From Acanthosoma haemorrhoidale (taxonomy: Eukaryota; Arthropoda; Insecta; Hemiptera; Acanthosomatidae), in the NCBI GenBank assembly GCA_930367205.1, contig OV884011.1, forward strand, positions 36,283,754-36,347,753: a stretch of DNA of 64,000 bases. The letters run 5' to 3'. A model generated the notes under the pieces. The model made no database searches. It worked only from the letters and a program-made list of their open reading frames with translations, and was not told the origin of the DNA. Shown here piece after piece: positions 12,285-27,200 of this stretch (the stretch's first letter is position 1; each line of letters opens with the position of its first letter). Made by a program: the position numbers and the translations under genes.

Positions 12285-13735
12285 CCTAGGTTGGAAAGAA
12301 TCTAGTTCCAAGAAGTTGGGAATGTTCAAGGAAATTGGAGATTTGAGATTTAACTAGTCTTTCAAGACGTTTGAAGAGGTTAGAAATGGAGATTTGGCGG
12401 CTGTAGTTAGGTGATGTATGGTTTGGGACTAAAGGATTTTTCCAAGAGGTTGGGAAAACTGAGTTCTGAAGGAAAACGTTGTATATATGAAGGAGAACAG
12501 GCAGGATGACTGGAAGGCATATATTTATTAACTTAATAGATAATAAATAAACGCCCAGACCAGTAGCCGTTCATACAGAAGTCTTAAGGTCTGCGAGAGA
12601 GGCATATTTGAAATAAGAATCATTATCATTAAATGGGGGCTCGCTAGAAGTGTAGGGTGATGGAGATGATGAAATGGTTGAAGAGGCAGACACATAAGAT
12701 GAGATTAGCTCATTAGGTGAAACTGGGAATACTTCTGAGGAGGAAGCACCACAGGAGTGACAAAGAGACAGTTTTCGAAGGAATTTCAGTTTGGATTTTT
12801 AATCTGGAACAGAGGAGAGGTCTTCATGAAAGTACTCGGACTTCGCCAGCCAAAATGTCACCTGGGTCCACTTGCGGAGTACCCCGAATGACTGATCGTC
12901 ATCTACAACACTTGTGCATTTGATGCTGCTTCGGGCAGCCTCACGAAGTCCCTCATCTCCTGACATTGGTTTACAGTGGTGCATGGGCATTAAGGATATT
13001 AAGGAGTTTGGCTGTTAGAATGTCCACCATGAGTCAATTTTGGAGCAGGAGTATATAGTATCCAAAATCTTTTCGGTGAAAAGGGTATTCCGATTGGGAC
13101 AGGTTATGGTTTTTGGAGGAAAACATCGGGTCTGGATATTCTAGGGAATTTGGATTAGATCATGGGAGGACATTGACTGCTGATAAGAGGAGACCAGATT
13201 TGCAGAGGAGTCGATGTCATGGAGATGTCCAGTCTGGTATCGAACTTGTGATGCGTAGCAGTGAAAGGGTCAATGAAGATATGGGGCGAAAAGAACCGAA
13301 TCTCTAGAGAGCCCTTTCCGTGGGAATCCGATAAGGTTGGTATTTAGGTCACCGGAAATGATAATATTAGAATTGAGAGAAACTAAGTCGTAGAGGGTTG
13401 ATTCAAAAATGGGCTCAAAAAGCAAATGTGTAGGACATCACGCTACAGCACCTAGGGCAGGAAGTAGGTTGCAAGTTATCTCAACGATAAGGAACTGGAT
13501 GTGTGGGTGATGGATAGGGGGAGGGGTCAGTGATTCGTATCTTCGGGTTGTCATGTACATACAGACCCACGTTACCACTCGTCCGCCCAACCTTGAGATA
13601 GACGAGGAATCTACAGTTTAAGCCATGTTTTGGACAAATTGACATTATGGTCAAAGGTTTTTTGTAAAATATAAAACGAGTTCACCGTAACGGTCAGGTT
13701 GGGATTGGAAATGTATGTGACAGGTGGTTAAAACA
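12285..13735 (-). pseudogene. LINE-C: endonuclease C-terminal half and start of RT
   Basis: Reading the minus strand from about 13735 down, the frames give DHNVNLSKTWLKL (the 'xxSETWLK' block of AP endonucleases), then an LPALGAV block and NSNIIISGDLNTNLIG (the 'NxIIxGDxNxN' catalytic block, about 13320-13370). Below 12600 comes INICLPVILPVLLHIYNVFL, then NSVFPTSWKNPLVPNH and LFKRLERLVKSQI, which is the beginning of the RT domain. Order and orientation are those of a CR1/L2/Jockey-type ORF2. There are many stops and frameshifts. The catalytic palm is missing because the copy breaks at the poly-A run near 12284. It is inactive. Confidence 0.7.
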
Positions 13736-16700
13736 TCAGTCATGCTGAGGAGGAGTATGTATGACACTGCGACTAGTGGGAAGACGCTACGGTAACGACG
13801 CAGTTTTGTACAGAAGTAAATATAATTGACATAAATGAAAAAAAAAAGTACAAAAATAATGACATTGAAAAGAAATATAAAGAGTTTTTAGGAAAGAAGA
13901 ATGAATGAAAGGAGTAAAAAACAACAACAGATTTTAGAATGGAGGTTGGTGTGGTAGTAAGTTGGGTAACAAACATTAAGGTACAGCGGAAGATCTGTGG
14001 CCAGTAAAAATAAACACAGGCATTATTAAACAAAATTAAGAAAAAACAGTTAAGGAGATGTCACCCGAAGATATCTAGCTAGGTCCTCCGTCTTCCAAAA
14101 ACAACAACCGGTAGGCCGCTATCTGCACATGACTCCACCGTCATCGAAATAGACGAACTTCACTTTCTCTCCCATATTTCCTAAATAGAAACCATTTTTA
14201 CTAACTAAATTCCATTTCTTACTTTCACTTATTATTACTGAGAAAATAACCCGTGAGCTTTCTCAATACTACAGTTACTGACTTAATAATTTAAAAGACA
14301 ACTTCCATGGCTTTTGAGTTGGAAAAGCCTATTGATACCATTTGTCTTTTAAACTTGACATAAAACATACTTTTATAATCCTAAGCAAACAAAAACTATT
14401 GCGGGACTCTATTTAAAACATTTGTGCCGTAAGTTATGTCTTTAAGAGAGACAAATTCATTTATACGTAACTATTAAATATACTTCAAAAACCATCTAAA
14501 AATATATTAACTGCTAATTAAATAAAAAAAAACTAGTAGTACAAGATTCGCTACAACAAAGGTGAAATTAGAAATTCAAACGTCTACGACAAAAATGTAC
14601 GTCAGCAATCTTCAGCATTTCTGCTTGCCTCTTCTTCTTGAGACCCTTTCTATGTACTACTTTATTTTCAGTTTAATGAAAAACAATCCTTTAATATTTG
14701 TGAATTAATTACACGCTAAAACTGGTCCCTGTAGCACAATATGCGAATTATACTTCATATTTATTAGTTTACTGTCACTTCGGCCTCCAGCTGTTTTATA
14801 TAAATATTTTTTTAAAAAATTATCATGCATCTTACTAATATTTGTCGTAGGGTTAATTCTAGCATCGGCACATCAAATCGGTAATAAGATCTTTAGTTCG
14901 ATGCCCACCTCAACGTGACAGAAAAATAAAAAATATACTTTTTTTTACTACCAAGTAATTAATTAACTAATAAACCTTTATAGGGTTGAAACTAGTTTTC
15001 ATGTCGTTGGGTAATCGAAAGTTATCTCAATATATAATTTCATGTTTATAGGTCAGCTACAGGTAGACAGGTAAAAAAATTATCATTTTTGATTTTAAAA
15101 AAAAATCACCGAACCGAAATAATAATGATGGATATAATATTGGCTAGTTGAAACCTATTATAGCCAATTACATTTAATGTAAAAAGATGGTCCTGTCGAG
15201 TTCATTAATTACATTTTACTCTACATAAGTTGAGAAATAAATTGTAATATTTCATAGCAGTGGTTCATGTGGCATTCAGTACAAATACTACCATTCGAAA
15301 GGTGCAATGATTAAGAGGAAAGATTCTTTGAAATAAATTGAATCTTTTGAATAAAGGATTGTTTGGTCAGGAATAGTATCTTAAGTAACAACATAAAAAA
15401 ATATTGTAATTGAGGTCAGTCACAAATTTTCAAATGATACTGAGTACAGTACAGTCAATTTAAAATTAGCAACAGCTGCTCACTTTTGAAGGGTTTATTT
15501 ATAATAATAATTCACGCAATGGTTTAAAATAAGATTTCAGAGAGGTCAGTTCTGGTTATAAAATTTAATTAAAGGTTAAGTGTTAACACCTAGTGCTAAC
15601 TACGCTAGATCCCCAGCATCAACCATCGGTCCTCAGCTCTCCATGGATTGTTACGCTTTGGATTTATTTATTTTTATTGTTCTTTGGCTTACTATTATAA
15701 AACAAGTTGTAGTACTAAGCTTTTCTTTTTTTTTTAAATAAATTACTATTTAAAATCGGTGGTAATAATTCTAAAACAAATTATCAATAATATTTCTTCT
15801 TTATGTTAGCCTTTACTGTACTTAATTAAAGTCAAATCTTTTCATTTAAGTTAACACACATATGGAATCATTTCTTTTTTTAAAGTAGTTATGTACTTTT
15901 TTTATTAACATTTTTCGTAGGCCTTGAGCTCTTACTAATACTTTCATTCGAAAATTATTATTAATCAAACTTAAACATGAAAAAAAAAAAGCTTAAATAT
16001 AATTATTAAAAAAAACGAGCCTACGAACTCTAAGAAAAAATGTTTTTAACGTAAAACGATAAAACAGTGTTTTACATTATTTCAAGTAATTTTTTTGTAT
16101 TAGATTATAATGCAGATCACAATTACCTAATTAAAGAATTAAAATCAATCACTCAGATAAAACTCTGTTTTACCTTTTTTTTAAATACTTTTTATGGGCG
16201 AAAACATTATTATTTCTGTATTATTTTTTTATTGATCATTTTATACCACTTTTTTGACTTTTCAATCGAAATAGTTTTAACTGATATTTTTTGAGATAAA
16301 TACCCATTTTCCCTTTCAGATCACAGTTTATTTTATGGCCATCCCTACATATCATATTATTGTAAATATGTAACACTGTAACAGGCAAAATGCAGCGTGC
16401 TTCTGCTGGGTGTGGAACAGTTAATGCGTTACAATTTTTGAAATTGCGTTTTGATATCTCTAAAGTATTCGATTGTTAATAGATGAATCGATTTTGAGAC
16501 ACTAACTGTCATCTCTGATTACGGGTAGTTTCGTGATCGCCATTGACGTTCCTGTAAGACAAGCCAATTTTTCGCTATTACATTTTGCCCTTCCTTTTGT
16601 GATGATATAATATTCAATGCCTATGTGCAAGAAATCGCAATGCGAATAAATCGTGTGATTTGTCCTTAGCTAATTCACCGAACTAGAGCTGTAAGTTTAC

Positions 16701-18150
16701 ATACACACATACGGTTTTAGGTCAATGGCACTGTTTTGCAACGTATGTTACAGAACCAAACCTGCGGTTTGACCGAGCCCCGTACCCTCTCGATCGGGAT
16801 CAATGTCGTCCAACGTTCCATGTATCACCTCACTCTGCCATTTAACTTACAATCTCATAGAATCCCATCAAAGGAAATTTGCAAAATTAGCGAGTCGATT
16901 ATTAATGACGGGCCTATACTTCCATTATTGCAGGGAGAAGTTATACTTTCATTCATTATCGTATGCATTGACATATTTTAAATCCTTTAAACAATAATTC
17001 AGTTGTCATTAATTCATTTAATGATTGGCCTTAAAAAATAAATACGGCTTTTAAGTAAATAGTATGGTGCATACTATACGATACTATACATATGGTAAAA
17101 TGGTACCGAATTATCAAATATCGAACATCGCTATCTTCAATTATTATTCAATAATTTTTCACATCCCATAAACTACAAAAGTTATTAACATTAACCATAT
17201 CCATTTTTTTTACAATATTTTATTGTATATTGGTCCTGAATAAATTTATTTTATATTCCTACGTTTTGGTTCTAATTAAAATAATTTGGTTGATACATAC
17301 ACCCTATAATCTCTTGGAGTATCTATATCCATTCTCTTCTATGCAGTTCATTATATTTATGTATTACATTATATTTATTTATTGATGTAACTAAATTTTG
17401 ATCAGTATAAAAATTAATATATATTGTATTTATATTTTGAAGGATGCAACGTTTAATCAATGATAAAAATTGTGCAAAAAATCCTTCTTGTATGTTTTTT
17501 CTTTTCTTTTGCCGCGTTTCGAAATATCTAGCTCGTTTTCAAGCAGCAACGCACATCAAAATTAAGTTTGGATATTTTGACATGCTGCTGTTAATGTTTA
17601 ACAAACTTAGGCACATTTAAAACATTTTCTTTTAAAATAAGATTATTGATTTTTTTTTAAATAAATGTTTTTATCATTAAAAGTTTGAAAAAACTTCCCA
17701 AAAAGGTGATTTTAAAGATTTTGTGTCATAGGTTTTAAACAATTTTTATATTTGATACGTTGTAAGTTGCTGCAATTTATAAAATTTATTCATTTTTGCA
17801 TGGACCATAAAGGTTATGAGGTTAGTAACTAGGTTATAAAAAATTAAAAATGTAGTTAATAAATCTTATCAAATATAAGTTTGTTAGATACTTTTTGGCT
17901 GTAATAGTTTTTACTTTCAAATCTTTCAATGTTTCTAGTTATTGAATCGAACCGTACAATTTTAGTTCGGATGGTGCCTGAACTGGTAAAACGTCATGAA
18001 TGTTACTTTGTAAATAAATAAATAAATATTGAGTTACTGTTGACTTGATTTGAAATTAATTTCTCTACTTGTTTCCTTTTTTGTGCGTTATTCCCAAGAA
18101 TACTCAATAAATAATGTTTGATTTAATGAAGAAATCATTACGAGGCAAGA
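13736..18150. other. AT-rich spacer
   Basis: There is very high AT content with many homopolymer runs. The longest open frames (13773-14033 minus, 16067-16294 plus, 16736-16981 plus) are low-complexity or unrecognised. I see no RNA gene. Confidence 0.35.
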
Positions 18151-18160
18151 GATCCTTGGT

Positions 18161-18388
18161 TCAGTGATTTATATTCCCCTCGCCCCGATGGAGAATGGGC
18201 AGGCACAATGAGCATGAGAAGAAGTGGATAAATGTTGCAAAGTGGTGGGAAGCAGGACATGAGCAGGCACCAGCACCCAAGGCCGGTGCAAAGCTCACGT
18301 CTACCTGCGGTGTCGATATTTCAGGCCAGCTATTGCCCCGGGCAAGATGGCATAGGTGATTAGCGAGAACACGCCATAAATTTACCAA
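18161..18388 (-). other. Unidentified 75-codon frame in a GC-richer patch
   Basis: The frame opens with ATG at 18388 and is more GC-rich than its surroundings. It has no motif I recognise. It could be a fragment of a repetitive element. Confidence 0.15.
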
Positions 18389-20029
18389 ATATCATGGCAT
18401 TTGGCAGCACGTCGAAGAAGCAATCAAATAGTCTAATACAACAAGCGTAATCTGTCTTTATATTCGTAACCTCTTGTACACAACAAAACATTAGTCCCGT
18501 TGTTATTTAAATTGGGATTTAACAAAAATAGCAACATTACCATGTTGTTTATTTATCTTTATTCCATGATCTTTTTTTGTGTCGAAACATGCATGCTACG
18601 TCACGTTTTGTTTTTTAAAAACAATGTCATTTATTATAAAATGATACTTGGTTAGGGGTGCCCCTTTATGAGGCCATTCCCCGCTAAGTATTTATTCAAT
18701 GTTATCGTATCCATGCATGGCTGTCAAGTCGAGCTGGCAATAAAGATATATAGAACAAAACCTACCATCATCGCCAGGCAATAAGTTCAAATTCTGCTTT
18801 AAAGTCTGGAATAGATTATGCTACACGTGTGTGTATCACTTTTACTTTTAAAACTTTTATTTAGTAATTCTGTACCGAATCGATTGATAAACGAAAATCG
18901 AAAGTACTTACTACGTTAGTACCAGGGGATGCTACTACCTAGCTTTACCTTACTAGAACATATATCGATAATTTCCCACAATTACCTTTATAGGCTTTCA
19001 TTGATTTTTTTTCAAAACCAGAAACTATGATATTTTCCCTCGTGCGTACTGGCCATTGTCAGGTCCCACTTCGATGTGTTTAACATAAAACATAAGTAAT
19101 TAAATAGGTTGGTAGCAATATATACATAAAGCATATGTAGGGTATGAAATTAAAGGTTAACAATATGTAATTTCTGTAGGAACTTAACTGCACTATAATC
19201 ATATAAAGTCATTAAAACTGCCCTCAAAATTGTGGTAATTTTTTACAACCCCAATTTCGTACATATGATATTCTGCAAAGAGGTTTTACTTAATATCATA
19301 AAGACGCTAACAATTAAAGAAACCCTATACATTAATTACTAACTAATTAAAAATCATATTTTGATACTACGACTATGAAACAAAATCGTGTCGATCAGAC
19401 GAACTTGATTAGTCTATGACTATTATATTTACAATTAAACATTACTTGATGGAATAAGGAACAAACTGATAAAATCGATACTACTACAAGGTACATGGTA
19501 CATGATTCATGATACAAGGTACGTGATTTTTCTTGACAGCATACAGTACACTAAGTTGCAATGAAGGGAGAAGGAACTTAATTATTTTTTCTGCACTACT
19601 TGAGCTCGTGGTAGTCGTCCAGTAACATCCTTATTATTATTAATTGTTATCATTTATTTCATTTACATATAATATTTTACTTTACTTTATTTTTATTTTT
19701 TGATCAACTAATTATTCAACCTGTTTTGTGTTTATGACTAATTTTTCCTTTATTAACTATGTATAATGTCATAGTAAAATGAAACGCTATTAATATAATA
19801 TGTACTTTCATACATGTATATAATTTCAATTATAGAATAAATAGTACTAGAAGATTTATTGAAGAATCAATAAATAGCAACATTAATGGGCTTACTTCAA
19901 AAAGTGGGGGGAAAAAATCGTCTGTATAGCATTAGTAATCATACACTATATCTACTGGACTAGATATCAACAATTTTATGGTCGTAAAAAAAAAATTGAT
20001 CAAAACCATAGTCACTTACGCCTAACCTC
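18389..20029. other. AT-rich spacer containing repeat D copy 1 at 19150-19290
   Basis: Within this stretch, 19190-19230 shares 'CATATAAAGTCATTAAAAC(T/C)GC' and flanking bases with 34600-34640, and more weakly with 35860-35885. No gene is seen. Confidence 0.35.
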
Positions 20030-20440
20030 GATTTGTTTTTACGACTTGGCCATTTGCTCAACTGCCCTGTTACGGTCCGAAATGGCCCCAGTGACGATAC
20101 CACCCTTAAACCAGGACATTGTGCTGCCTTGACTCGTGCAAATACCAAAAGGTTGGCAACCGGTGGTTAGAGCGTCCTCGCTTAACAAAAGACACGGGAG
20201 GGTGGTCATCACCGCATGTGTGTCCCGTCGCTAAAGGTCGTGTCATCTGTGCGCTGGCCGGCCGAACATCCTTGGTGAAGCCGGCCTGGCTTCTTGCGAA
20301 ACGTCGAGGCCGCTGCAAGGATGAGACACTGGCATTGCCCACTGATGAGACTTGACCCAATCTTGGAGACCTTGTCGTCCGAAACTTTTGTTTTTTTTGG
20401 TAAGGAAACTCCAAAAGACAAACTGGATCTCATCATAACC
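20030..20440. other. GC-rich unidentified segment
   Basis: This is a patch clearly richer in GC than the surrounding AT-rich sequence, with open frames in several phases on both strands (102 codons on minus at 20106-20414, 78 codons on plus at 20119-20355). None resembles a family I know. The abrupt composition change suggests an inserted repeat rather than a host exon. Confidence 0.25.
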
Positions 20441-20829
20441 ATGTTGATATATTTAAGGTCTTTCTATAATCTGCATGTATATTTATTGATTTGCGCTTTA
20501 AAATCTCAATTTGATAGGCACCTGACAATATATTACAACTGACTTAAGCCAGCCTTAATCATAAATTCTACACTGAGCTCTGAAACCAACGACCAGGGCA
20601 ATGCTGAAAAGTTTGAATGTGAAAAAAGGAATTGTTACCGCCTCCTAAACATACCTAAAACATAATCGAGCTTCATGGTAGTGATCATTTCCATCTCCGT
20701 TTAAAGTTCAACCAGCTGAATCTTAATCATATTATTAAGCCTCCATCGATAATGAAAAGGGCAGATTGAAAACTCTTCACGTCACCTCCTGAGCTCAGCA
20801 ATGTAGAAGGGTGTCTCATTTATTCTAAC

Positions 20830-21220
20830 TGTAATTCCTACTTTGTTTACTGATCGGACTCCATAAGATCTTAGAAGGTGTGCCCCGAGAGGGGACTATG
20901 TTCAGGAGAAGAGGTACATGCTAGGTATTATAGGTAATTTAAGAGGTCTTGGAATGACCACGAGTTCACACTCGGTATCTGAGGGTAGGCGAAAACCGTC
21001 CGAATCCCAAAGGCGAGTGCGAACCGGAGAGAGGCAGACTTGGACCGTTGGTAGAGACTACTACTAGGTACATTTTGTAGGGCCCCAGAAATCGTCGTCT
21101 GCATGGAAGGGATCCCTTACTAGGATGTGCTAGTTTTAGCGAGACGATGCCAGAGGAAGGTGTGATGTCTGACAACGCCGGACTGAAACGCAGCAAGGTT
21201 AGGGAGGAGAGGTGCGATGG
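20830..21220 (-). repeat. Interspersed repeat X, copy 2
   Basis: This is the inverted counterpart of 10830-11235, and collinear with 58675-59060. Shared phrases with the 58.7 kb copy include GTGTGCCCCGA, GTCTTGGAATG(A/G)CCA, AAAGGCGAGTG and TTTTGTAGG(G/A)CCCCAGAA. All copies are degenerate. Confidence 0.65.
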
Positions 21221-24200
21221 TAATTAAATAACAAAGCCATGGTTCGAGTCGAGCAAAGGGTGTGAAGTCATCTCAGATAATATTTTACAATCCGCACAAT
21301 ACTAACCATACCTACGTCCAGAAACAGCCATAAAATAACACAAGTCCCGTGGTTTTGAATGTAAATCAACTTCAAAAGAGCCTTCAGAAGGTTTCAGAGA
21401 AACATGAACGAAACCAACTTCATAGAATATAAAAACCAAAGAGTGCCCCTAATTCCCCCCTGTGCCGACTAATTCTTAATACATCAAAGTCAACTCGTGG
21501 AGGACTTTTGTAGACTCTTCTACTCCAACCTTCCTAAATCAAGATTTCTATTAACACAATTTGTATCATGATTAGTTATGGATAACGTGTTGGTCAATGA
21601 ATAATGAATACGTTCTCTTCATTGTAAGATAGCTGTAATTGTGCGCAGGCGTTCGGATCCGTTATATATGTGTAGGCGTTGTGCAAGGGTCATTGTCCTT
21701 ACATTTGTATAACCGATATATTCGTCCTAGAGATTCAGTGGGATACATCAGTTGATTCATACTGGTTAATCAAAAGAGCGTTGCCTTGCCCAACTTCAAC
21801 AATAGGGGATTTCCCGAAAAGTCAATTGAATCCGTAAGTTTTCGCATCCGTAACAAAACTCATGATTGTTTTCTGCATCACACTTGACTAGAATTTTTAC
21901 GAATGGCTTAGAAGTATTGTCTCTCATTTCTTCAGTCGAGAAGTAATAATGAAGCAAAGCCCTGTCATCCAAACCCAAAGGATACGTATCCCGGAAAATG
22001 AAATAAAACCAAAAGGAAAACGGGAGTTGCCCATGGGGTAAGGAAGTGACATGGCTTGACCAAAACAAACCAAGAGGTCGGCTTAAACCACACTTCCTTG
22101 CCACTGCCTATTGTATTAGGCGCTACAATAGATTACGTGCCGCTACTGATAATTCCTGTATACCCCTGGCAAATTGTGCGGGTTGAAGTGTCCTGCCAAG
22201 AACAGCATTTGATATCTCACGGTAGTCTTGTCTAGATCCATTTCCTATCTCTTAGCGAACTCTGCCCTCACTCCTTTTGTTCATCGTATGACCCAAAGAT
22301 CTGTAATCGCTAAATCTGTTACGAACCAATTTGTTATTTATCTGAAAGAAACAACAAGAAAAAAAATTGAAGGAACAATGTCAAGAGATACTCACGGGAC
22401 TTGGCGTGAGTTTCTTAAATGATTGTAAAAATAAATCGCTAATATATTTTATCAAACATACTCTATTTTGTTGTTTGTTCCATCTTAGTCAGTAAACTTT
22501 ACCTTTTCAAAAAAAGAAAATAATGTTAAAAATATTGACTAAAAACTGCTATTTAAATCGGCTCGAACCCTGGAAACTTGAGTGCTAATTATCCGTTGGT
22601 GTGGCTACCAGATAAGTGGTAATTATTAGTATTTTTTTATGAAGTTTAATACTTCTGTTCATTTTTAAATTCTTAAGACAGGCTATTTGAACATTTTTAA
22701 ACATGTATCTACATAAAGAAGGGAACATAATAAAATATGGTAATGTTGCTGTTTCGAAATTTAAATCGATGTAGCGAAATGAACAATTAGAATAAATAAT
22801 ACATGAAATTTGATTTCGAGGAACCTGGGTACCAAATTTTGCCAGGTGACGAAGTGATTCAGAAGACGTTAATTACCGCCCTTGAAACAAGGACTCCATG
22901 TGGTGCCATTGACGGATGTCTCGATTACTTCGAATAGTAATCATTGAGGAATCTGTTGGGGCGTTGACAAGGCCTAGATGACTCGGGTATTTTAGAGATA
23001 CTTATTCTTCATAGATTAATTAAAGAAATAAAACTTAAATATTTTAATTAAAAAAGAAAAAAGAGATTTTAATTGTTAGTTCATATAACTTTATTTTATT
23101 GACTTTTTTTGAAAATCAAAAATCATAAAGTGTCCTTAACAAAACAAAAATAAGAACTTTAAATCCTAAACAGGATCTGAGCTGCGATTTGAAAAACCTT
23201 GAAAGTTAACGCGAAACGGGACGGCCTTTTAACTTTTTTTGTGACATTTCCCATTATTTTATTCAACCAACACACAATATACTGTGAGTTTTTATAGATC
23301 ATGCCATCAAAATTCAATATAGTTTTTTAGTGTGCTATTATGAATCGTACAGCAAAACGAAAAACGATAGCTCTTAATCAATGTAAAGCCACTCTAAATG
23401 GTAAAATTCATTTTTTTTTTCTCACAAATATTATTTTAATATTCTATTTTGTTTGTTAATTTGGCGCTTCATGCAAATAGGGTGAATCGAATTGGAAATA
23501 AAAACAGTTAGAAAGGCATTCGAGCTAGCTAATAAATTAGCAATTTAGGCAACCTCAGAAAACAAATCCATTAACTTAATAGTACCATTTAAAATACCAT
23601 TTTATGTTGATAACTAAATCCCATAATGCCATTTGTCCAAGTTTGATTCAGGTGATCTGTATGCTTAGGTTGTTGTTCTGTGTAATCTTTCATCTAAGGA
23701 CATTTCAGATTGCCAGCCAGCAAGCACGACAAGTGTGTGGAGTTGTTAAGTAGCTTACCAACCAAAGTGGAATTTGTATTCTCAAGACCCTAGTACTTAT
23801 TTCTTGTTGATCCTTTTCTAAAACCGACTGAATTTGTTGATTGATTAATTATAGAAAACAATAATTACAAAAAGTCATGAAATCTACCATTAAAATCTTA
23901 TTTGCTGCCCAGAAGCCACCATTTGAAGTATAATCTTTAAATTCATTTAAAATTTCATTAAAAATTTAAAGAAATTCTTCCTAATTTCCCAATAATGCTA
24001 AAACAAAATCCACCCCTTAGAAAAATAACTAAGGGTTGTTTAGTAATAAAATACTGCTAAAAATAAAAACAAAATATTTTTTTACAATATTTAACAGGTT
24101 ATTAAATCCCTAGATCTACAGTTACGTATAATTTTTTTTTGATCTTTCATGTTCCAATTTTTCAACTCCTGTTAAATTTTATTAATAAGTTGACCTAAAG

Positions 24201-27200
24201 AATTGAAATTTTACATATAATTATTTATATATTTGTATCGACTTAATTGTATATCTACATCGTATATCGACAGATCCATGGATCAACTAGTCTTTAAACC
24301 TAAATGAAACATATATACAGTTTAATGTTTATACCGTTATTTCTCCGGCCGTGGGCCCGGCCTCAATTGGATCTGGCAACGTTAACCAACTGTTGCCACA
24401 CCACTCCAAAACTTTCCCAAACCTCAAGGATTAAACTAATTACGTGAAATGTTTAATTCTCTGCGTAATAAGATCTTAGTTATGTGTCCTGGACAGTTTT
24501 CAAAGTCGATTTTCTTTCACTCCCGAAATATGATATATTCAATTCAACCCTGTAAAGGGCAAACTAACCCTCTTAAAAATTAAAACCAAATGATAGCATT
24601 GTAGATCCCTGTAAAAGATATCGCTTTGTTGACGCTGATGAAAGTTACTGAAACTGGTAATTGATAAAATTACAACTCTTTTCTTTCTAGAATATGACAA
24701 AAAAAAAATATAACATGAGGCTGACACGAGCTAACCTAGCATCCATGAATGTTCGTCAAATATGAGTTGAGTTGAATATTTAAACAAATATTTCACGACT
24801 TAAAAACTGAAGAAACTGAGAATTTAGAATAGAAAAATTTAGAGACTGAAAATAAACTAAATAAAAATGCTATATTTTATTTGATATGGTCACTGAAAAG
24901 TTCTCTTACAATAAAAATTAATATTGTTGATAGCTAAAATACCGAACAAAAAAAGACCTTTTGAAATAGGCTTGTTTTGAAATATTTTTGCTTTACAGTC
25001 TTTGCTCTGCCTTCAACTATAGGAAACAATCAAATTTTAAAATATTTAACAGCTACTGAGAAATGACTTGACAAAGTTTAAAAGTTAGTAAAACGAGACC
25101 CCCTCTTTCACATTTAATTTGATTTTCTTAAACTTCCCATTAAAAACCAATCAGCATGTTTTGTGATGCTTTGGAATTTTCCTATAAATTTCATATAGAA
25201 TGAATAATGTTATGAGCACTGCCTCGGAAAAAACAGACAGGCAAACGGAAAATTGTTTTCGGATATACAAAAGAATTTTTATCAACGTACGCAATCGTGA
25301 AAGTTATTTGTATTGAAATTATCATGGCGCTTTTCAAGCCATCTCTTGCTTCTAGCGCACACAGATTTCGTCAGTGTATGCCTAACTGCTAATGAGCTGG
25401 CAAACAACAAGTTGATGGTTTTGACAACACATTGCAGACATTTGCTCGTGTCTGGTTGGTTACTCGTTTGTTTTTGTGCTGACTGAATTTTTTTCTTGTG
25501 CTATTTCATTCGAGGATTTAGAAGCCTTTCGATGATTTTTTAGAATTATTAGTTCTGACGGGAAGTTGCCGAAACGTTACTGCCCTTATCACGTTTAATT
25601 TATGTTCGTATACTTCCTATCATTATAATCATGCGAAGGATGTATGATGGAAGATGTCTTACAAATCTCTTTACAACGATTGAACCATTTTTTATGGTGA
25701 TTGCGCATGACATACATACAGCCAGATACATAAATACTAATTAAACATTTCTTGGACTTGTTAAGCAGTATACTTATCCTTGATTCAAGTTTTGCCATAG
25801 TCCCATTGAAAAATGTTCCTAGGAATTCTTTCTGTTCGTATATTTTTTATAATATTTCAGGAATGAGGATATGTTATTGTTTTTATTATATATAAAAGAT
25901 TTGATTGAGAGTTCAGTTCTAGAGCCATGTTTTCCTGTTGTACTTTTGTATTTTTGTTAGTATTTCGTTAGGATTTTCATATTGTTTGTCTGTTTGGCCG
26001 CATTCGAGAGGGCTTGTACCTGTTTTCGTGGAGAAAAATGAATAATATACTAAAGCCCGCCAGATAATAAGAGCTGTGTCTGCAGGTTTCCTAGTCGATC
26101 GAAACTACGATTAGTCGTACGCTATGATTAAAACTACGATCAGTCTCAGTTGACGTAACTGCGCTACGACTTGCCCTTTCCATCGCAGCAGGATGCTTTA
26201 AGATCTCGGCCACTTCGCCTCCTAGCCTCTAATGAAATATCCATTGCTCATATCCAATGACGAGTTCTTCCTAGGAAGCGATCTTTACTTCCATCACGTT
26301 TTAAAATATACCTAGCAACCGCTTATTAACAACGAATTACTTCATAAACAGATGTTGTTTTTTTGTCGAATTACCTTCTTAAGTATTAAGTAAGGTTGTT
26401 TTCCTGGATGATCCCACAAAAAATTCAGTCAGGTGAGCTCGCACAATTAAGGGTTCGTAATGATAGGAACGGCATAATCAAGCTCAATGAAAGGTTTGGA
26501 GAAATTCCATCAACTATTCAATAAATCTTTGTGACGTTAAGTGGAACTTCTGAACGTAAGTTCATTCCGTAGTTAGAGCAGTGAATTCACACCACGGGTT
26601 CGATATTACTATTGGTAGTTCTTACTCTGAATGATATAATCGACTTAATGTATAATATGGTACACTCATTTGTGCAGATTTTGGGAAGTCCCTCTTAAGT
26701 AAATTTTAGGGGAGTGTGAACATTCAATTTGATACACAAGTTTAGACTTTTGATTAATTCAAACATTTGTATAAATTAGTTAATTTATTGTTAATTTTGT
26801 CCCCAAATCTAATTTTATAAACAACATAGTTGTATATGTTTGTAAATGACTCCAACACTCTTTTAATATTTCTTTAAGAGAAGAAATTTTTATTGTTTCA
26901 ATTTTTATCATGGCATATACAACTGAAAACAGTTGCCAAAATTGTCAGCCTGTTATTTTCAATCAATTACTCACTAAATCTTTGTAATATTAAATCAAAC
27001 TTTATGTTCATAGTTCTAACAGTGAATGCACGACAATAGTTGCGAATACAATATTATTTACCGGTCTTCATCAGAACGTCGTTATCGAAGATATAGTTAA
27101 TTAATCCTGATAGTTCATTACCCCTAACAATAGTTTTATGGGGTATTTTTTTTGTCCAACAGGTGGAACTACCATTGAAAATTTTGAGATGCCAATTAGA

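Noticed and set aside
26095..26160. Repeated ACTACGAT(T/C)AGTC considered as a short array
   Set aside because: Only two copies with irregular spacing; not an array and certainly not CRISPR.
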